From assembly GCA_018266735.1 (NCBI GenBank), contig JAFDZT010000002.1, positions 422,439-486,438 of the forward strand: DNA of 64,000 nt, given 5' to 3'. The DNA comes from Bacteroidota bacterium (GTDB lineage Bacteria; Bacteroidota; Ignavibacteria; Kapaibacteriales; Kapaibacteriaceae). The position numbers and the translations under genes were made by a program. Every line of letters begins with the position of its first letter. The stretch's first letter is position 1. The notes beneath the pieces were generated by a model. That model was not told where the DNA came from and searched no databases. It worked only from the letters and a program-made list of their open reading frames with translations. Positions 46,742-56,314 of this stretch are shown one piece after another.

Positions 46742-46904
46742 ACGTACCCGATCTGTTGAGTTTGAATGCTGTGGGCTCGACGAGCAACGAACAGAGTACA
46801 AACATCGGGCATGCAGGGTCAGGAGCGCTACGTAGTTCACACCAATAATGCGACCACAGAGGAAAGAGATAGTTCCACGTACGCAAAAAAACGATACGGT
46901 GAGA
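46742..46904 (-). promoter_or_regulatory. Upstream region of B, conserved with the upstream region of E
   Basis: Shares TTTTTnCGTACG, GAACTATCTCTTT and GAACTACGTA blocks in the same order with the region 56117-56264 before gene E. The conservation outside coding sequence suggests a common promoter, or simply recent duplication. Contains CTACGTAG at 46828-46835. Confidence 0.5.
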
Positions 46905-49900
46905 CTACTTCGATGGGTTCACGATCATATAGCCGATGCGGATTTTGTCGCCATTGTCCCAAGCTCCGGTACCAACGCCGTTGGCAAGTGTATAGCCAAT
47001 ACTCATGACGATCGATCCGGTCGCGCGACCATCTCCGTTGACAGAGAACATTCCCTCTTCGGGATCCGGATCGTCACCACCGGAGTTGTTGACCTTGTCG
47101 ATCACCGTGAAGAACACAATGCTGTTCGTGGTGATGTATCGATTGTTCAGCGTGATCGACGTCATCTTCATGCGATCGGTAGAGGTATTTGCATTATCGA
47201 TCCACCCTCCAACGGTCCCGAGGTTCACTTCGATCACACCACTTGGGCCTTCTGCTGTGTAGGTCGTACCAGCCGTGGCTCCTTCAACAACCGTATATCC
47301 TGTCCCCGTTTCGGTCGTGCGTCCCATCGTGAAATTCCCATCGGCCACTTGCAGTGCAATGTTCGTTTGCGCTGCTGTCGTATTTCCGCTACCCGTTGCC
47401 AGGACGCCGATCGTACCCGCGGCCGAAGCACCGCTGGAGGAGGCATCACCCCAAACGCCAATAGCTTGATTCGACGTGCTTCCGCTTGCATTGCCAAGTA
47501 CAGCGGCCACTTCATCGGTGGTAGCCGTGTTCACAACGTGCACAACATGCGTTGGCGCCGTTGTGCCGAATCCCGAGAAGCCCGAACCATCGGCAACCGT
47601 AAGGGCATACTTTGTCGAGGAACCCGTTGCCGAGAGTGACAAGGCCGTGGCTGTGCTTGTCCCCGTCCCAATGGCCGTGATCGCAAGTCCCGTTGCACCT
47701 GAATTCGATGCCGTGGTCACACTTGCGATGCGTGCGCCCGTGGCAGCACCGGTAATGGTGCCGTATTGAACGTTGAAGAGGAAGTTCGATGCTGTGGTCG
47801 ATGTTGATTGTGCACTCGTCACATCGTACTGCATGAGTGATCCCGCCGACCAGATCGGTACACCGCCGCTCGAAGTGAGGTACCGACCGTCAGCACCGAT
47901 GGCCAACCTACTCAACGTGTTCGAAGAACTTGCATACAGAATGTCGCCAGTTGCATACGACGTGAACCCCGCACCTTCCGTCATGATGAATGCTGCTGCA
48001 TTGGACATGGCCGGAATGGTATAGACACGCGATGCAACCGGAGCCGCGGCATTGATCGTGACCGTATTCGTTGTTCCCAGCACTACTTGATTCGTTGCTG
48101 CCGTCAATGCTGCCGATGTTGCCGTAAGTACACCAACCGACGACGCCGTCACCGTGGAATTGGCAACCCATGCAGTTCCGTTCCAGCGAAGCGTTTGATC
48201 GGTGCTGGTGCCACTTGGGACAACGCTTCCCGGCGTCCAGGACAGCGTGCCACTACCGTTGTTTGTGAGAATGCCCGCAGCATGCGCGGAAGGCCATGTG
48301 TAGGCGATATCGCGAATGCGCGTGATGTCACCGGAAGCACTTACACGAAACTGACTTGTTGCTCCCACCGTGAATTTGTCGTCGGGGGTCGGATCACCGA
48401 TACCAACAACACCCGCATTGAACGTCGCAGAACCTTGACCAAGTGTCAACGCATACACCGGCGTAGTTGTCGACGCCATTAGGAACTGGAACTCGCCCGT
48501 CGTGTTGGATGCAGCGTTGATCATGCTTCCGGTGCGCGCTTCGAGACGAATGTTCGATTGAACACCGGCACCTGGTTTGAAGCCAAAGTCCACAAGATCC
48601 ACCGAACCGGTTGCCGTCTCGAAAAGGGCACCATTGGAACCATTGCGATGCTGGAGTCGAAGACGCGACGTACCATAGGTATCGCCGGTCTGCTCCATGA
48701 TCAGTTCCTTATTCGCCGAAATGGTCGACGTGGTCGCGTCGACCATTTTCATGTTGCCTTGGATCGCCAGCGTATAGGATGCGAGTGGCGTTGTGTTCAT
48801 TCCGATCAACCCCGTCGCCCCGATCGTCATGCGCTTGTTCGGTCCACCGGTGCCGGTGATAAAGTACACGGGCTGAGCATCGGTTGTACCAAGGTAGTTG
48901 TTCGTGTTGTCAGTAAGACCTGCATTTCCTGTGAGCGACCAACCCGACGAAGCAATGGAGATCGTACCGGCTCCGTTCGTGATCGTGATGCCGCTCCCCG
49001 CCGTGAGCGTTGCTGCTACCGGTGCTGCACCCGTCGACCCAATAAGAAGCTGGCCGTTCGTCAGCGCTGCTGCTTCGACGATAGCACCACCACTCGACAC
49101 CATGATGCGGTTGTTGTTCAATGTCGTCGTCGAGTTCGTACCACCGCGATTGATCGGCAAGGTGTTGAGTACTTCAGTGGCCGACGCAAGATTGATCCCC
49201 GCCGCCGTGATGTTCTTCGAACCATCGAGTTTCAAGGGAAGCGATGCGGTGAGGGCGGAAAGGTTCGTTGTCCCGCTGATCGTCTTGTTGCCATTGATCG
49301 TCTGTGCACCTTCCGTCATCACGAACGAGGCATTCGCACCCGGATCGGCGATCGTGTATACGCGCGATGCACTCGGCGCCGATGCGCTGATGGTCGCCGT
49401 GTTCGTCGTGCCCAACACCATCTGATTCGATGTGGCCGAGAGTGCAAGCGTTGCGGCACTGACAGCACCTGTCGCCGTTGCCTTTACGCTTGTATTCTCG
49501 ACCCATGCCGTACCGCTGTAGCGCAGTGTTGCATCTGTGGTCGTCCCCGCCGGCATCGGATTCGTGGCTGCGATCGTGATCGATCCCGCTGCCGGTGTGA
49601 TCGTAATGCCCGATCCCGCCGTGAGCGTTGCGGCAACTGGTGCTGCACCCGTCGACCCTATGAGAAGCTGGCCGTTCGTCAGCGCTGCTGCTTCAACAAT
49701 GGCACCACCGCTCGACACCATGATGCGGTTGTTGCCAAGCGCCGTTGCCGAATTCGTACCGCCACGGTTGATCGGCAATGCACCGGTCACTTCTGTTGCT
49801 GACGTAAGATCGATCGCTGCTGCTGTGATGTTCTTCGAACCATCAAGTTTGAGAGGCAGCGAGGCACTCAGAGATGACAAGTTCGGTGCTGAGCTAAAGG

Positions 49901-52322
49901 TCTTCACACCGGCGATCGTCTGCGCACCTGCCGTCATCACGAACGATGCAGCGCCACCTGCATCGGGGATCGTGTAGGTGCGTGAGGCCGCGGGTGCCGG
50001 TGCCGTGATCGTCACGTTGGGTCCCGCTACTGCACCAAGGATCAGTTGATTCGTTGTTGCCGCGAGAGTCAACGCACCGCCACTTGCCGAAAGTACATTG
50101 GTGTTCTCTACCCATGCCGTTCCACTATAGCGCAGCGTTGCGTTGGTAGTCGTACCTGCAGGCATCGGATTCGTCGCAGCGATCGTGATCGATCCGGCCG
50201 CTGGTGTGATCGTGATGCCACTACCGGCCGTGAGTGCTGCTGCCACAGGTGCCGCACCAGTGGAGCCGATGAGGAGCTGTCCGTTCGTGAGTGCTGCCGC
50301 TTCGACGATCGCACCACCGCTCGATACCATGATGCGGTTGTTGCCAAGCGCCGTTGCCGAATTCGTACCGCCACGGTTGATCGGCAATGCACCGGTCACT
50401 TCTGTTGCAGAGGCAAGATCGATCGCCGCTGCCGTGATGTTCTTCGAACCATCAAGTTTCAAGGGAAGCGATGCGGTGAGGGCGGAAAGGTTCGTTGTCC
50501 CGCTGATCGTCTTGTTGCCATTGATCGTCTGTGCACCTTCCGTCATCACGAACGAGGCACTCGCACCCGGATCGGCGATCGTGTATACGCGCGATGCACT
50601 CGGCGCCGAGGCGCTGATCGTGGTTGTGTTCGTCGTGCCCAACACCAACTGATTGGACGTGTTCGTGAGTGCCATCGATGCCGCACTCACGACGCCTGCC
50701 GACGTGGCCGTCACGCTTGTGTTCTCCACCCAAGCCGACGTGCCGCTGTTGTAGCGCAGCGTTGCATTGTTTGTTGTTCCAGCCGGCATCGGATTCGTCG
50801 CCGCGATCGTGATCGATCCAGCACCGTTCGTGATCGTGATGCCAGAGCCTGCTGTGAGTGCGGCAGCCGCGGGAGCTGCACCGGTCGAGCCGATGAGAAG
50901 CTGTCCGTTCGCGAGTGTGGTCGATGCAACATTCTTCGACGCATCTGTAGTGAGAATGGCGTTGGCCGATTGCGAGGAGAGATTCACGGCCGAGGTGAAC
51001 GTCTTCGTTCCGCCGATCGACTGATTCCCTGCCGCCATCACGAACTCCGTGTTCGCGCCTGCATCGGGGATCGTGTACGTGCGTGCGGCCACAGGTGCGG
51101 GCGACGTGATCGTGGTAGTGTTCGTCACGCCAAGCACGAGTTGGTTCGTCGTGCCTTGCAACGTTGCACGCACAGCCGTCAATGCGCCGGCAGATGTTGC
51201 AAGGACACTGGTGTTCTCGACCCATGCCGTTGTTGCAAGATTGTAGCGAAGCGTGGCGTTGTTTGTCGTACCCGCCGGCATCGGATTCATGGCCGCCACC
51301 GTGATCGTTCCCGCTCCGTTGGTGATCGTGATCCCCGAGCCCGCCGTCAGCGTTGCCGCAGCAGGTGTTGCGCCTGTGCTTCCAATGAGGATCTGTCCAT
51401 CGGTCAGTGCTGTCGATACGACGTTCTTCGACGCATCCAGTGTGAGCACTCCGCGCGCCGTGAGCGACGAGAGATTCGGAGCGGATCCGAATGTCTTCAC
51501 GCCATTCACCGTCTGCGCACCTTCCGTCATCACGAATTCGGCATCGGCGCCAACATCGGAAATGGTGTAGGTGAGCGAGGCAGCAGGAGCCGTGGCCGAG
51601 ATCGTCGTGGTGTTCGTGCTTCCGAGGACCAGTTGATTCGTTGTTGCGGTGATCGCTTGACGTCCACCCACAGTGAACACCGTGCCTGCTCCGTTCTGCG
51701 ACAGCATGGAGTTACCCAGTGCTGTGCCACCCGTCCACACGGGAATGGTATTGGCCGTGCCCGATCCGGTGAGCGTACCCACGGAACCGATCTTCACCAC
51801 GCCACCTTCGAGGACGAGGGGTTGTGATGAGGAGACGGCCGTTGGCAATGTTGCCGAGATCTTGATGCCGCCGGCGGCGATCTCAAGTGCGTAATTATCG
51901 GCGGTGGAGCCGGTAGCGCGAAGCTTCAACGCCGTAGCTGTTCCCGTACCATCGGCCGTGGCCAGAATGTCAAGCCCATTCGCACTTGCGTTCGTGGTTG
52001 GCGTGGTCGATGTAAGGATCGCTCCAAGTGCATTGCCTGTGCCGGCAGTGTACTGCACGTTGAACAAGTACGTCGATCGGTCCATGCCGCCTTGCGCCCC
52101 TGCCGTCCCTGTGAGCAGCATCGTCCCGCTCAGCGATGGCATTGTGATCACCACATCGCCCGTCATGCCCGACGTTGCCACGAGCTGCGCCTTGAATGCC
52201 TTCGAGGGGTCGAGGACATAGACGTCGCTCTTTACGTCCGACTGCGCGTATACGAAGGCATTGCCTCCGACCGTGAGTCCGAGCGCTGCAACAAGGGTGA
52301 TATGACGGAACAGGTGCTTCAT
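46905..52322 (-). CDS. Secreted tail-fibre-like repeat protein C (1805 aa)
   Basis: Paralogue of A with the same signal peptide and head (one residue different in ...FVYAQ). The body has six TNQ(L/M/V)(V/I)LG modules and several LPINRGGTNSATALGNNRIM and LLIGSTGAAPVAA modules. From about residue 1200 it departs from A: GLIGMNTTPLASYTLAIQGNM and EDxxVGIGDPTPDDKFTVG-type tail-fibre phrases. A second head-like module ending FLFNVQYGT follows near residue 1500. The final domain is unique (NNRYITTNSIVFFTVIDKVN, NGDKIRIGYMIVNPSK), different from the other two C-terminal types. Begins one base after the stop of D. Surface fibre role inferred. Confidence 0.8.
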   Translation of the reverse strand: MKHLFRHITLVAALGLTVGGNAFVYAQSDVKSDVYVLDPSKAFKAQLVATSGMTGDVVITMPSLSGTMLLTGTAGAQGGMDRSTYLFNVQYTAGTGNALGAILTSTTPTTNASANGLDILATADGTGTATALKLRATGSTADNYALEIAAGGIKISATLPTAVSSSQPLVLEGGVVKIGSVGTLTGSGTANTIPVWTGGTALGNSMLSQNGAGTVFTVGGRQAITATTNQLVLGSTNTTTISATAPAASLTYTISDVGADAEFVMTEGAQTVNGVKTFGSAPNLSSLTARGVLTLDASKNVVSTALTDGQILIGSTGATPAAATLTAGSGITITNGAGTITVAAMNPMPAGTTNNATLRYNLATTAWVENTSVLATSAGALTAVRATLQGTTNQLVLGVTNTTTITSPAPVAARTYTIPDAGANTEFVMAAGNQSIGGTKTFTSAVNLSSQSANAILTTDASKNVASTTLANGQLLIGSTGAAPAAAALTAGSGITITNGAGSITIAATNPMPAGTTNNATLRYNSGTSAWVENTSVTATSAGVVSAASMALTNTSNQLVLGTTNTTTISASAPSASRVYTIADPGASASFVMTEGAQTINGNKTISGTTNLSALTASLPLKLDGSKNITAAAIDLASATEVTGALPINRGGTNSATALGNNRIMVSSGGAIVEAAALTNGQLLIGSTGAAPVAAALTAGSGITITPAAGSITIAATNPMPAGTTTNATLRYSGTAWVENTNVLSASGGALTLAATTNQLILGAVAGPNVTITAPAPAASRTYTIPDAGGAASFVMTAGAQTIAGVKTFSSAPNLSSLSASLPLKLDGSKNITAAAIDLTSATEVTGALPINRGGTNSATALGNNRIMVSSGGAIVEAAALTNGQLLIGSTGAAPVAATLTAGSGITITPAAGSITIAATNPMPAGTTTDATLRYSGTAWVENTSVKATATGAVSAATLALSATSNQMVLGTTNTATISASAPSASRVYTIADPGANASFVMTEGAQTINGNKTISGTTNLSALTASLPLKLDGSKNITAAGINLASATEVLNTLPINRGGTNSTTTLNNNRIMVSSGGAIVEAAALTNGQLLIGSTGAAPVAATLTAGSGITITNGAGTISIASSGWSLTGNAGLTDNTNNYLGTTDAQPVYFITGTGGPNKRMTIGATGLIGMNTTPLASYTLAIQGNMKMVDATTSTISANKELIMEQTGDTYGTSRLRLQHRNGSNGALFETATGSVDLVDFGFKPGAGVQSNIRLEARTGSMINAASNTTGEFQFLMASTTTPVYALTLGQGSATFNAGVVGIGDPTPDDKFTVGATSQFRVSASGDITRIRDIAYTWPSAHAAGILTNNGSGTLSWTPGSVVPSGTSTDQTLRWNGTAWVANSTVTASSVGVLTATSAALTAATNQVVLGTTNTVTINAAAPVASRVYTIPAMSNAAAFIMTEGAGFTSYATGDILYASSSNTLSRLAIGADGRYLTSSGGVPIWSAGSLMQYDVTSAQSTSTTASNFLFNVQYGTITGAATGARIASVTTASNSGATGLAITAIGTGTSTATALSLSATGSSTKYALTVADGSGFSGFGTTAPTHVVHVVNTATTDEVAAVLGNASGSTSNQAIGVWGDASSSGASAAGTIGVLATGSGNTTAAQTNIALQVADGNFTMGRTTETGTGYTVVEGATAGTTYTAEGPSGVIEVNLGTVGGWIDNANTSTDRMKMTSITLNNRYITTNSIVFFTVIDKVNNSGGDDPDPEEGMFSVNGDGRATGSIVMSIGYTLANGVGTGAWDNGDKIRIGYMIVNPSK

Positions 52323-52323
52323 G

Positions 52324-54942
52324 TTAGTTGATCACTTGCGACGACAAGATCATCCACTGTGTGTCGGCCGTGCTGTACATGAGTTGATAGAAGCGCTTCG
52401 TGTCAACAGTGTTGATGGTCTCGATGGTCGACCCATTGCTGTTGCGAATGGAGATCTTCTTCGAGCCTGCGGCGTTGGTCACGTTGAGTCGCAGACAGAG
52501 GATCTGTCCATCGGCCGTGCCGGAAGGAAGATCGACGTTTTGATTCGAACCACTCGTATTCGCTGTTACGGTTTGCTTGACGAAGGTTGCAGCAACGGCG
52601 ATCGTTCCACCGGTCGTGCCCGCAATGTTGGCTGGCGATGTTGGTTCGATCACCGTGGTGTTCTTGATCGTAGCAGCACCCGAGATAGTTGTGGCACCGG
52701 ACAGCGTGGTTGAGCCCGACAACGTCTTGTCACCGGCAACGGTCTGTGTTCCCGCCGTCATCACGAACGATGCCGATGTACCAACATCGGGGATCGTATA
52801 CGTTGCGCTTGCAGCTGGTGCAGCGGCGTTGATCGTTGTCGTGTTCGTTGTGCCCAACACCAACTGATTCGTCGTTGGTGTGATCGTCAGTGCGCTTGAA
52901 AGTGTCTTGGCTCCATTGATCGTTTGTGCACCTTCCGTCATCACGAACGAAGCGTTGGCACCAACATCAGGCAACGTATATGTTCGGGATGCTGCTGGTG
53001 CTGTTGCGCTGATCGTCGTTGTGTTCGTCGTACCAAGGATGAGTTGGTTCGTCGCGGCCTTGATCGTAGCCGAGTTCAACGTCATGTCACCTGCGCTCGT
53101 TGCAAGCACGTTCGTGTTCTCTGCCCACTTCGACGTGCCGGCATCCCAGCGAAGCGTCGTGTTGTTCGTGGTACCGGCGTCAACCGATGTGATCGTTGCC
53201 CACTCAAGGTTCGTTGGTGTTGTGCTGTTGGCGCGAAGGACTTGATTGCCTGTGGCGGCAACTGCAGGAAGTGTGTACGAGATGTTCGAAGCTTGACCTG
53301 CTGCTGCATTGAAGCCAGTGTATGCCGTGCCGCCTGCATTCTCGAAGCGGATCGCATTACCGGCCTTCGCCGTTGCAACACCCGTGAGGCTCGTGGCGCC
53401 CGACAGTGTCTTATCGCCATTGATCGTCTGCGTGCCTTCCGTCATGACGAACGATGCATTTGCACCGGCATCCGGGATCGTGTACGTGCGGGATGCTGCC
53501 GGAGCAGTTGCACTGATCGTTGTGGTGTTTGTTGTACCCAACACAAGTTGATTCGTCGTTGGCGTGATCGTCAGTGCGCTCGACAGCGTCTTTGCGCCGG
53601 CGATCGTTTGCGCACCGGCTGTCATCACGAAGGATGCCGTTGTGCCAACATCTGGGATCGTGTAGACAGCGCTGGCTGCAGGTGCAGCGGCGTTGATCGT
53701 TGTCGTGTTCGTTGTACCAAGGATGAGCTGGTTCGTTGTGGCCTTGATCGTTGCCGAGTTCAACGTCATGTCACCTGCGCTCGTTGCGAGCACATTCGTG
53801 TTCTCTGCCCACTTCGACGTACCGGCATCCCAGCGAAGCGTCGTGTTGTTCGTGGTACCGGCATCAACAGATGTGATCGTTGCCCACTCGAGGTTCGTTG
53901 GTGTTGTGCTGTTGGCGCGAAGGACTTGATTGCCAGTTGCTGCCACTGTAGGAAGCGTGTACGTCAGATCTGCTGTTTGTGCACCGGCCTTGAAGCCTGT
54001 AGAGAACGTGCCCGCCGGATTCTCATAGCGGATCGCCACACCGGCCTTGGCCGTTGCAACACCCGTAAGGCTCGTTGCGCCACTGAGCGTCTTGTCACCA
54101 TTGATCGTCTGTGTGCCTTCCGTCATCACGAACGATGCGTTCGCGCCAACATCCGGCAATGTGTAGGTGCGCGAGGCGACAGGAGCCGTTGCGCTGATCG
54201 TCGTGGTGGTTGTCGTACCAAGGATGAGTTGATTCGACGTGGCCTTGATCGTTGCCGAGTTCAGTGTCATGTCGCCCACACTTGTGGCAAGCACGTTTGC
54301 ATTTTCAACCCACTTTGACGTGCCTGCATCCCAGCGAAGCGTCGTGTTGTTCGTTGTACCGGCGTCGACCGTTGTGATCGTGCGGGTCTTGACGATGCCG
54401 CCCTCGAGGACGAGTCCGTCCGTTCCGGTTGTTGTGGTCGGAAGTGTCGACTGAATACGAATGCCACCGGTCACCACATCCAATGCATAATTGGTCGCGC
54501 CACCCGACGAAGCAAGGCGCAAGGCTGTGGCTGTTCCGCCGCCGGCTGTTGCAACGACATCAAGACCCATGGCGCCGGCACCCGTGGATGCCGACGTGAT
54601 CAACGCACCTGCTGCAGCACCAGCGCCTGCTGCGTATTGGACGTTGAAGAGATAGTTCGCAACGAGGGCCGTGTTCTGCGGACCTGTGACGCCGTACAGC
54701 ATACCTGTGCCGCCAATGCCGGGATTGGCATTCAGCATCAGAGTACCGTTGGCATCAGGAAGCAAGAGCGTACGGTCAGCCGACAATGTCGGCTCGGCCT
54801 TCAAGAGTGCCTTGAAGTCACGCGTGCCATTCAAGAAATTCACTTCTGCCTTCACGTCAGACTGGGCTTGGACGGTTGTGGCGAGTGCCGAGATAATGAA
54901 GAGCCCCAGAAGGACCTTCGAGAAAGAGTGACGAACGCTCAT
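52324..54942 (-). CDS. Secreted tail-fibre-like repeat protein D (872 aa)
   Basis: Start at ATG 54942, preceded by GGAG six bases upstream (an in-frame ATG at 54981 has no such site). Signal peptide MSVRHSFSKVLLGLFIISAL...VQA-Q. Head with SADRTLLLPDANGTLMLNAN and NYLFNVQYAAG. Five TNQLxLGTTNTTTI modules alternate with TSVDAGTTNNTTLRWDAGTS and TAKAGNAIRFENAGGT modules. The C-terminal domain (TVTANTSGSNQNVDLPSG, FYQLMYSTADTQWMILSSQ) is identical in its last residues to protein B. Lies between E and C. Confidence 0.8.
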   Translation of the reverse strand: MSVRHSFSKVLLGLFIISALATTVQAQSDVKAEVNFLNGTRDFKALLKAEPTLSADRTLLLPDANGTLMLNANPGIGGTGMLYGVTGPQNTALVANYLFNVQYAAGAGAAAGALITSASTGAGAMGLDVVATAGGGTATALRLASSGGATNYALDVVTGGIRIQSTLPTTTTGTDGLVLEGGIVKTRTITTVDAGTTNNTTLRWDAGTSKWVENANVLATSVGDMTLNSATIKATSNQLILGTTTTTTISATAPVASRTYTLPDVGANASFVMTEGTQTINGDKTLSGATSLTGVATAKAGVAIRYENPAGTFSTGFKAGAQTADLTYTLPTVAATGNQVLRANSTTPTNLEWATITSVDAGTTNNTTLRWDAGTSKWAENTNVLATSAGDMTLNSATIKATTNQLILGTTNTTTINAAAPAASAVYTIPDVGTTASFVMTAGAQTIAGAKTLSSALTITPTTNQLVLGTTNTTTISATAPAASRTYTIPDAGANASFVMTEGTQTINGDKTLSGATSLTGVATAKAGNAIRFENAGGTAYTGFNAAAGQASNISYTLPAVAATGNQVLRANSTTPTNLEWATITSVDAGTTNNTTLRWDAGTSKWAENTNVLATSAGDMTLNSATIKAATNQLILGTTNTTTISATAPAASRTYTLPDVGANASFVMTEGAQTINGAKTLSSALTITPTTNQLVLGTTNTTTINAAAPAASATYTIPDVGTSASFVMTAGTQTVAGDKTLSGSTTLSGATTISGAATIKNTTVIEPTSPANIAGTTGGTIAVAATFVKQTVTANTSGSNQNVDLPSGTADGQILCLRLNVTNAAGSKKISIRNSNGSTIETINTVDTKRFYQLMYSTADTQWMILSSQVIN

Positions 54943-54988
54943 GAGCGTCTCCAATGAATGGTTTGATTTTGTTGTGTTCATGTTCTGA

Positions 54989-56116
54989 TCAGGGTGTTAG
55001 CGAAGAGATCAAGATCCACTTGGCATCATCGCTACTATACATCAGCGTATAGAAGCGTGTTGCCGTGGCATTGGGTTGAACTGCTTCGATGAGGGAGTTA
55101 TCGGCGTTAGAAATATTGATCTTGCCTGTACCGCCCGTGTTGTTCACAGCAAGGCGAAGGTAGAGCATCTGTCCGTCGAGCGCACCGGCCGGCAACTTCA
55201 CCGTCTGGGTGGAGCCGCTGGTGTTATTGCTCACGGACTGTTTGACGAACGTTGCCGTGGAGGTGATCGTTCCGCCCGACGTACCGGCAATGGCAGATGC
55301 CGTTTGTGGCGTGTAGCGTGCAGCACCGGCAACGGCAAGGTTCTTGTTCGCGTCCACATTACCGGTGAAGGTCACCTGTCCGGCACTTGCCGCCTGTATA
55401 ATCGCACCGGCACTTGTGATCGTCAGATGCGGCACACTGTTCGTGATGAACGTCATGCCGAAGTTCGAGGTGGTTCCGATGTTCTGCGTCGACGTGGTCG
55501 CATTCCCGCCCAAGAGCCATGCTGCACCGCCGACAACCGTGGCGGCTGCGGTGCGGCGCACATTCCCTGTTCCGTCGATGGTGAGAATGTCGTCGGTGTT
55601 CGACCCTGCGGGCAGGGCCGTGAGTTGCACGCCACCACTCGAGACGATCGATCCGCTCGTGACCTCGATGGCAACGTTCGTACCTCCACCACTGGCAGAG
55701 ATCGTTACGCCACGCGACACAGCGCCCGCGCCGGCGATGGCTTCGAGCGTCATCGCCGTTGCATTGGTTGGACCGATGGACGACGATGAAATGCGTGCAC
55801 CAATGGCTGCAAGCGGACCTGCCGCAACATTGCCATACTGCACATTGAAAAGATATCGGCTTTGCGTTGCTGTGTCTTGTGCGGCAGGTGTGGAATACAC
55901 CATTCCGGCACCTCCCAAGCTCGGATTCGGGTTCACAAGCAGGGTACCATCAGAAGGCGGCAAGGTGAAGATGTACGGTCCGCCCGATGAAGGCGGAGTA
56001 ACTGTTGAGCGCGTCCCCCCACTCCGGAAGATAATATTCCGGGTCGATAGATCTTGGGCTTGCAGCCCAACGGCTACAAGAACAAGAACGACGAATGAGG
56101 AGATAGTCCTCTTCAC
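54989..56116 (-). CDS. Secreted head-type protein E (375 aa)
   Basis: Close paralogue of B, with GTG start at 56116 (VKRTISSFVVLVLVAVGLQA-Q). Same head (PSSGGPYIFTLPPSDGTLLV, RYLFNVQYGN) and same middle. The C-terminal domain is of the same type but more diverged (GQMLYLRLAV, FYTLMYSSDDAKWILISSL). The frame is open upstream for another 62 codons, without a likely signal peptide. First gene of the E-D-C set. A terminator and a conserved upstream region precede it. Confidence 0.78.
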   Translation of the reverse strand: MKRTISSFVVLVLVAVGLQAQDLSTRNIIFRSGGTRSTVTPPSSGGPYIFTLPPSDGTLLVNPNPSLGGAGMVYSTPAAQDTATQSRYLFNVQYGNVAAGPLAAIGARISSSSIGPTNATAMTLEAIAGAGAVSRGVTISASGGGTNVAIEVTSGSIVSSGGVQLTALPAGSNTDDILTIDGTGNVRRTAAATVVGGAAWLLGGNATTSTQNIGTTSNFGMTFITNSVPHLTITSAGAIIQAASAGQVTFTGNVDANKNLAVAGAARYTPQTASAIAGTSGGTITSTATFVKQSVSNNTSGSTQTVKLPAGALDGQMLYLRLAVNNTGGTGKINISNADNSLIEAVQPNATATRFYTLMYSSDDAKWILISSLTP

Positions 56117-56264
56117 TGGGAGATACTCATAGATAGAAAATGTCTCGACGTTCCATTCACAGCGTACAAACTTCGGGGAATAACAGACCGCACTGTTACG
56201 TAGTTCCCACCATAAACGCACTACGATCGTAAAGAGATAGTTCTGCGTACGTAAAAAGACGAAA
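56117..56264 (-). promoter_or_regulatory. Upstream region of E, conserved with that of B
   Basis: Carries the same block order as 46742-46904 (TTTTTACGTACG, GAACTATCTCTTT, GAACTACGTA) directly after the terminator of F. TACGTAG at 56197-56203. Confidence 0.5.
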
Positions 56265-56290
56265 GCCGCACTCCAATGAAGGAGTGCGGC
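56265..56290 (-). terminator. Terminator after F
   Basis: Ten-base arms GCCGCACTCC (56265-56274) and GGAGTGCGGC (56281-56290) around a six-base loop. T-runs occur on both sides (TTTCGTCTTTTT on the minus strand), so it could work in both directions. Confidence 0.88.
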
Positions 56291-56314
56291 TCTTTTTTCC
56301 AACTACTGCTACGT

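Noticed and set aside
42230..54400. Regularly spaced repeats that might be taken for a CRISPR array
   Set aside because: They are codon-phased protein repeats within open reading frames, of differing length, without unique spacers or cas genes.
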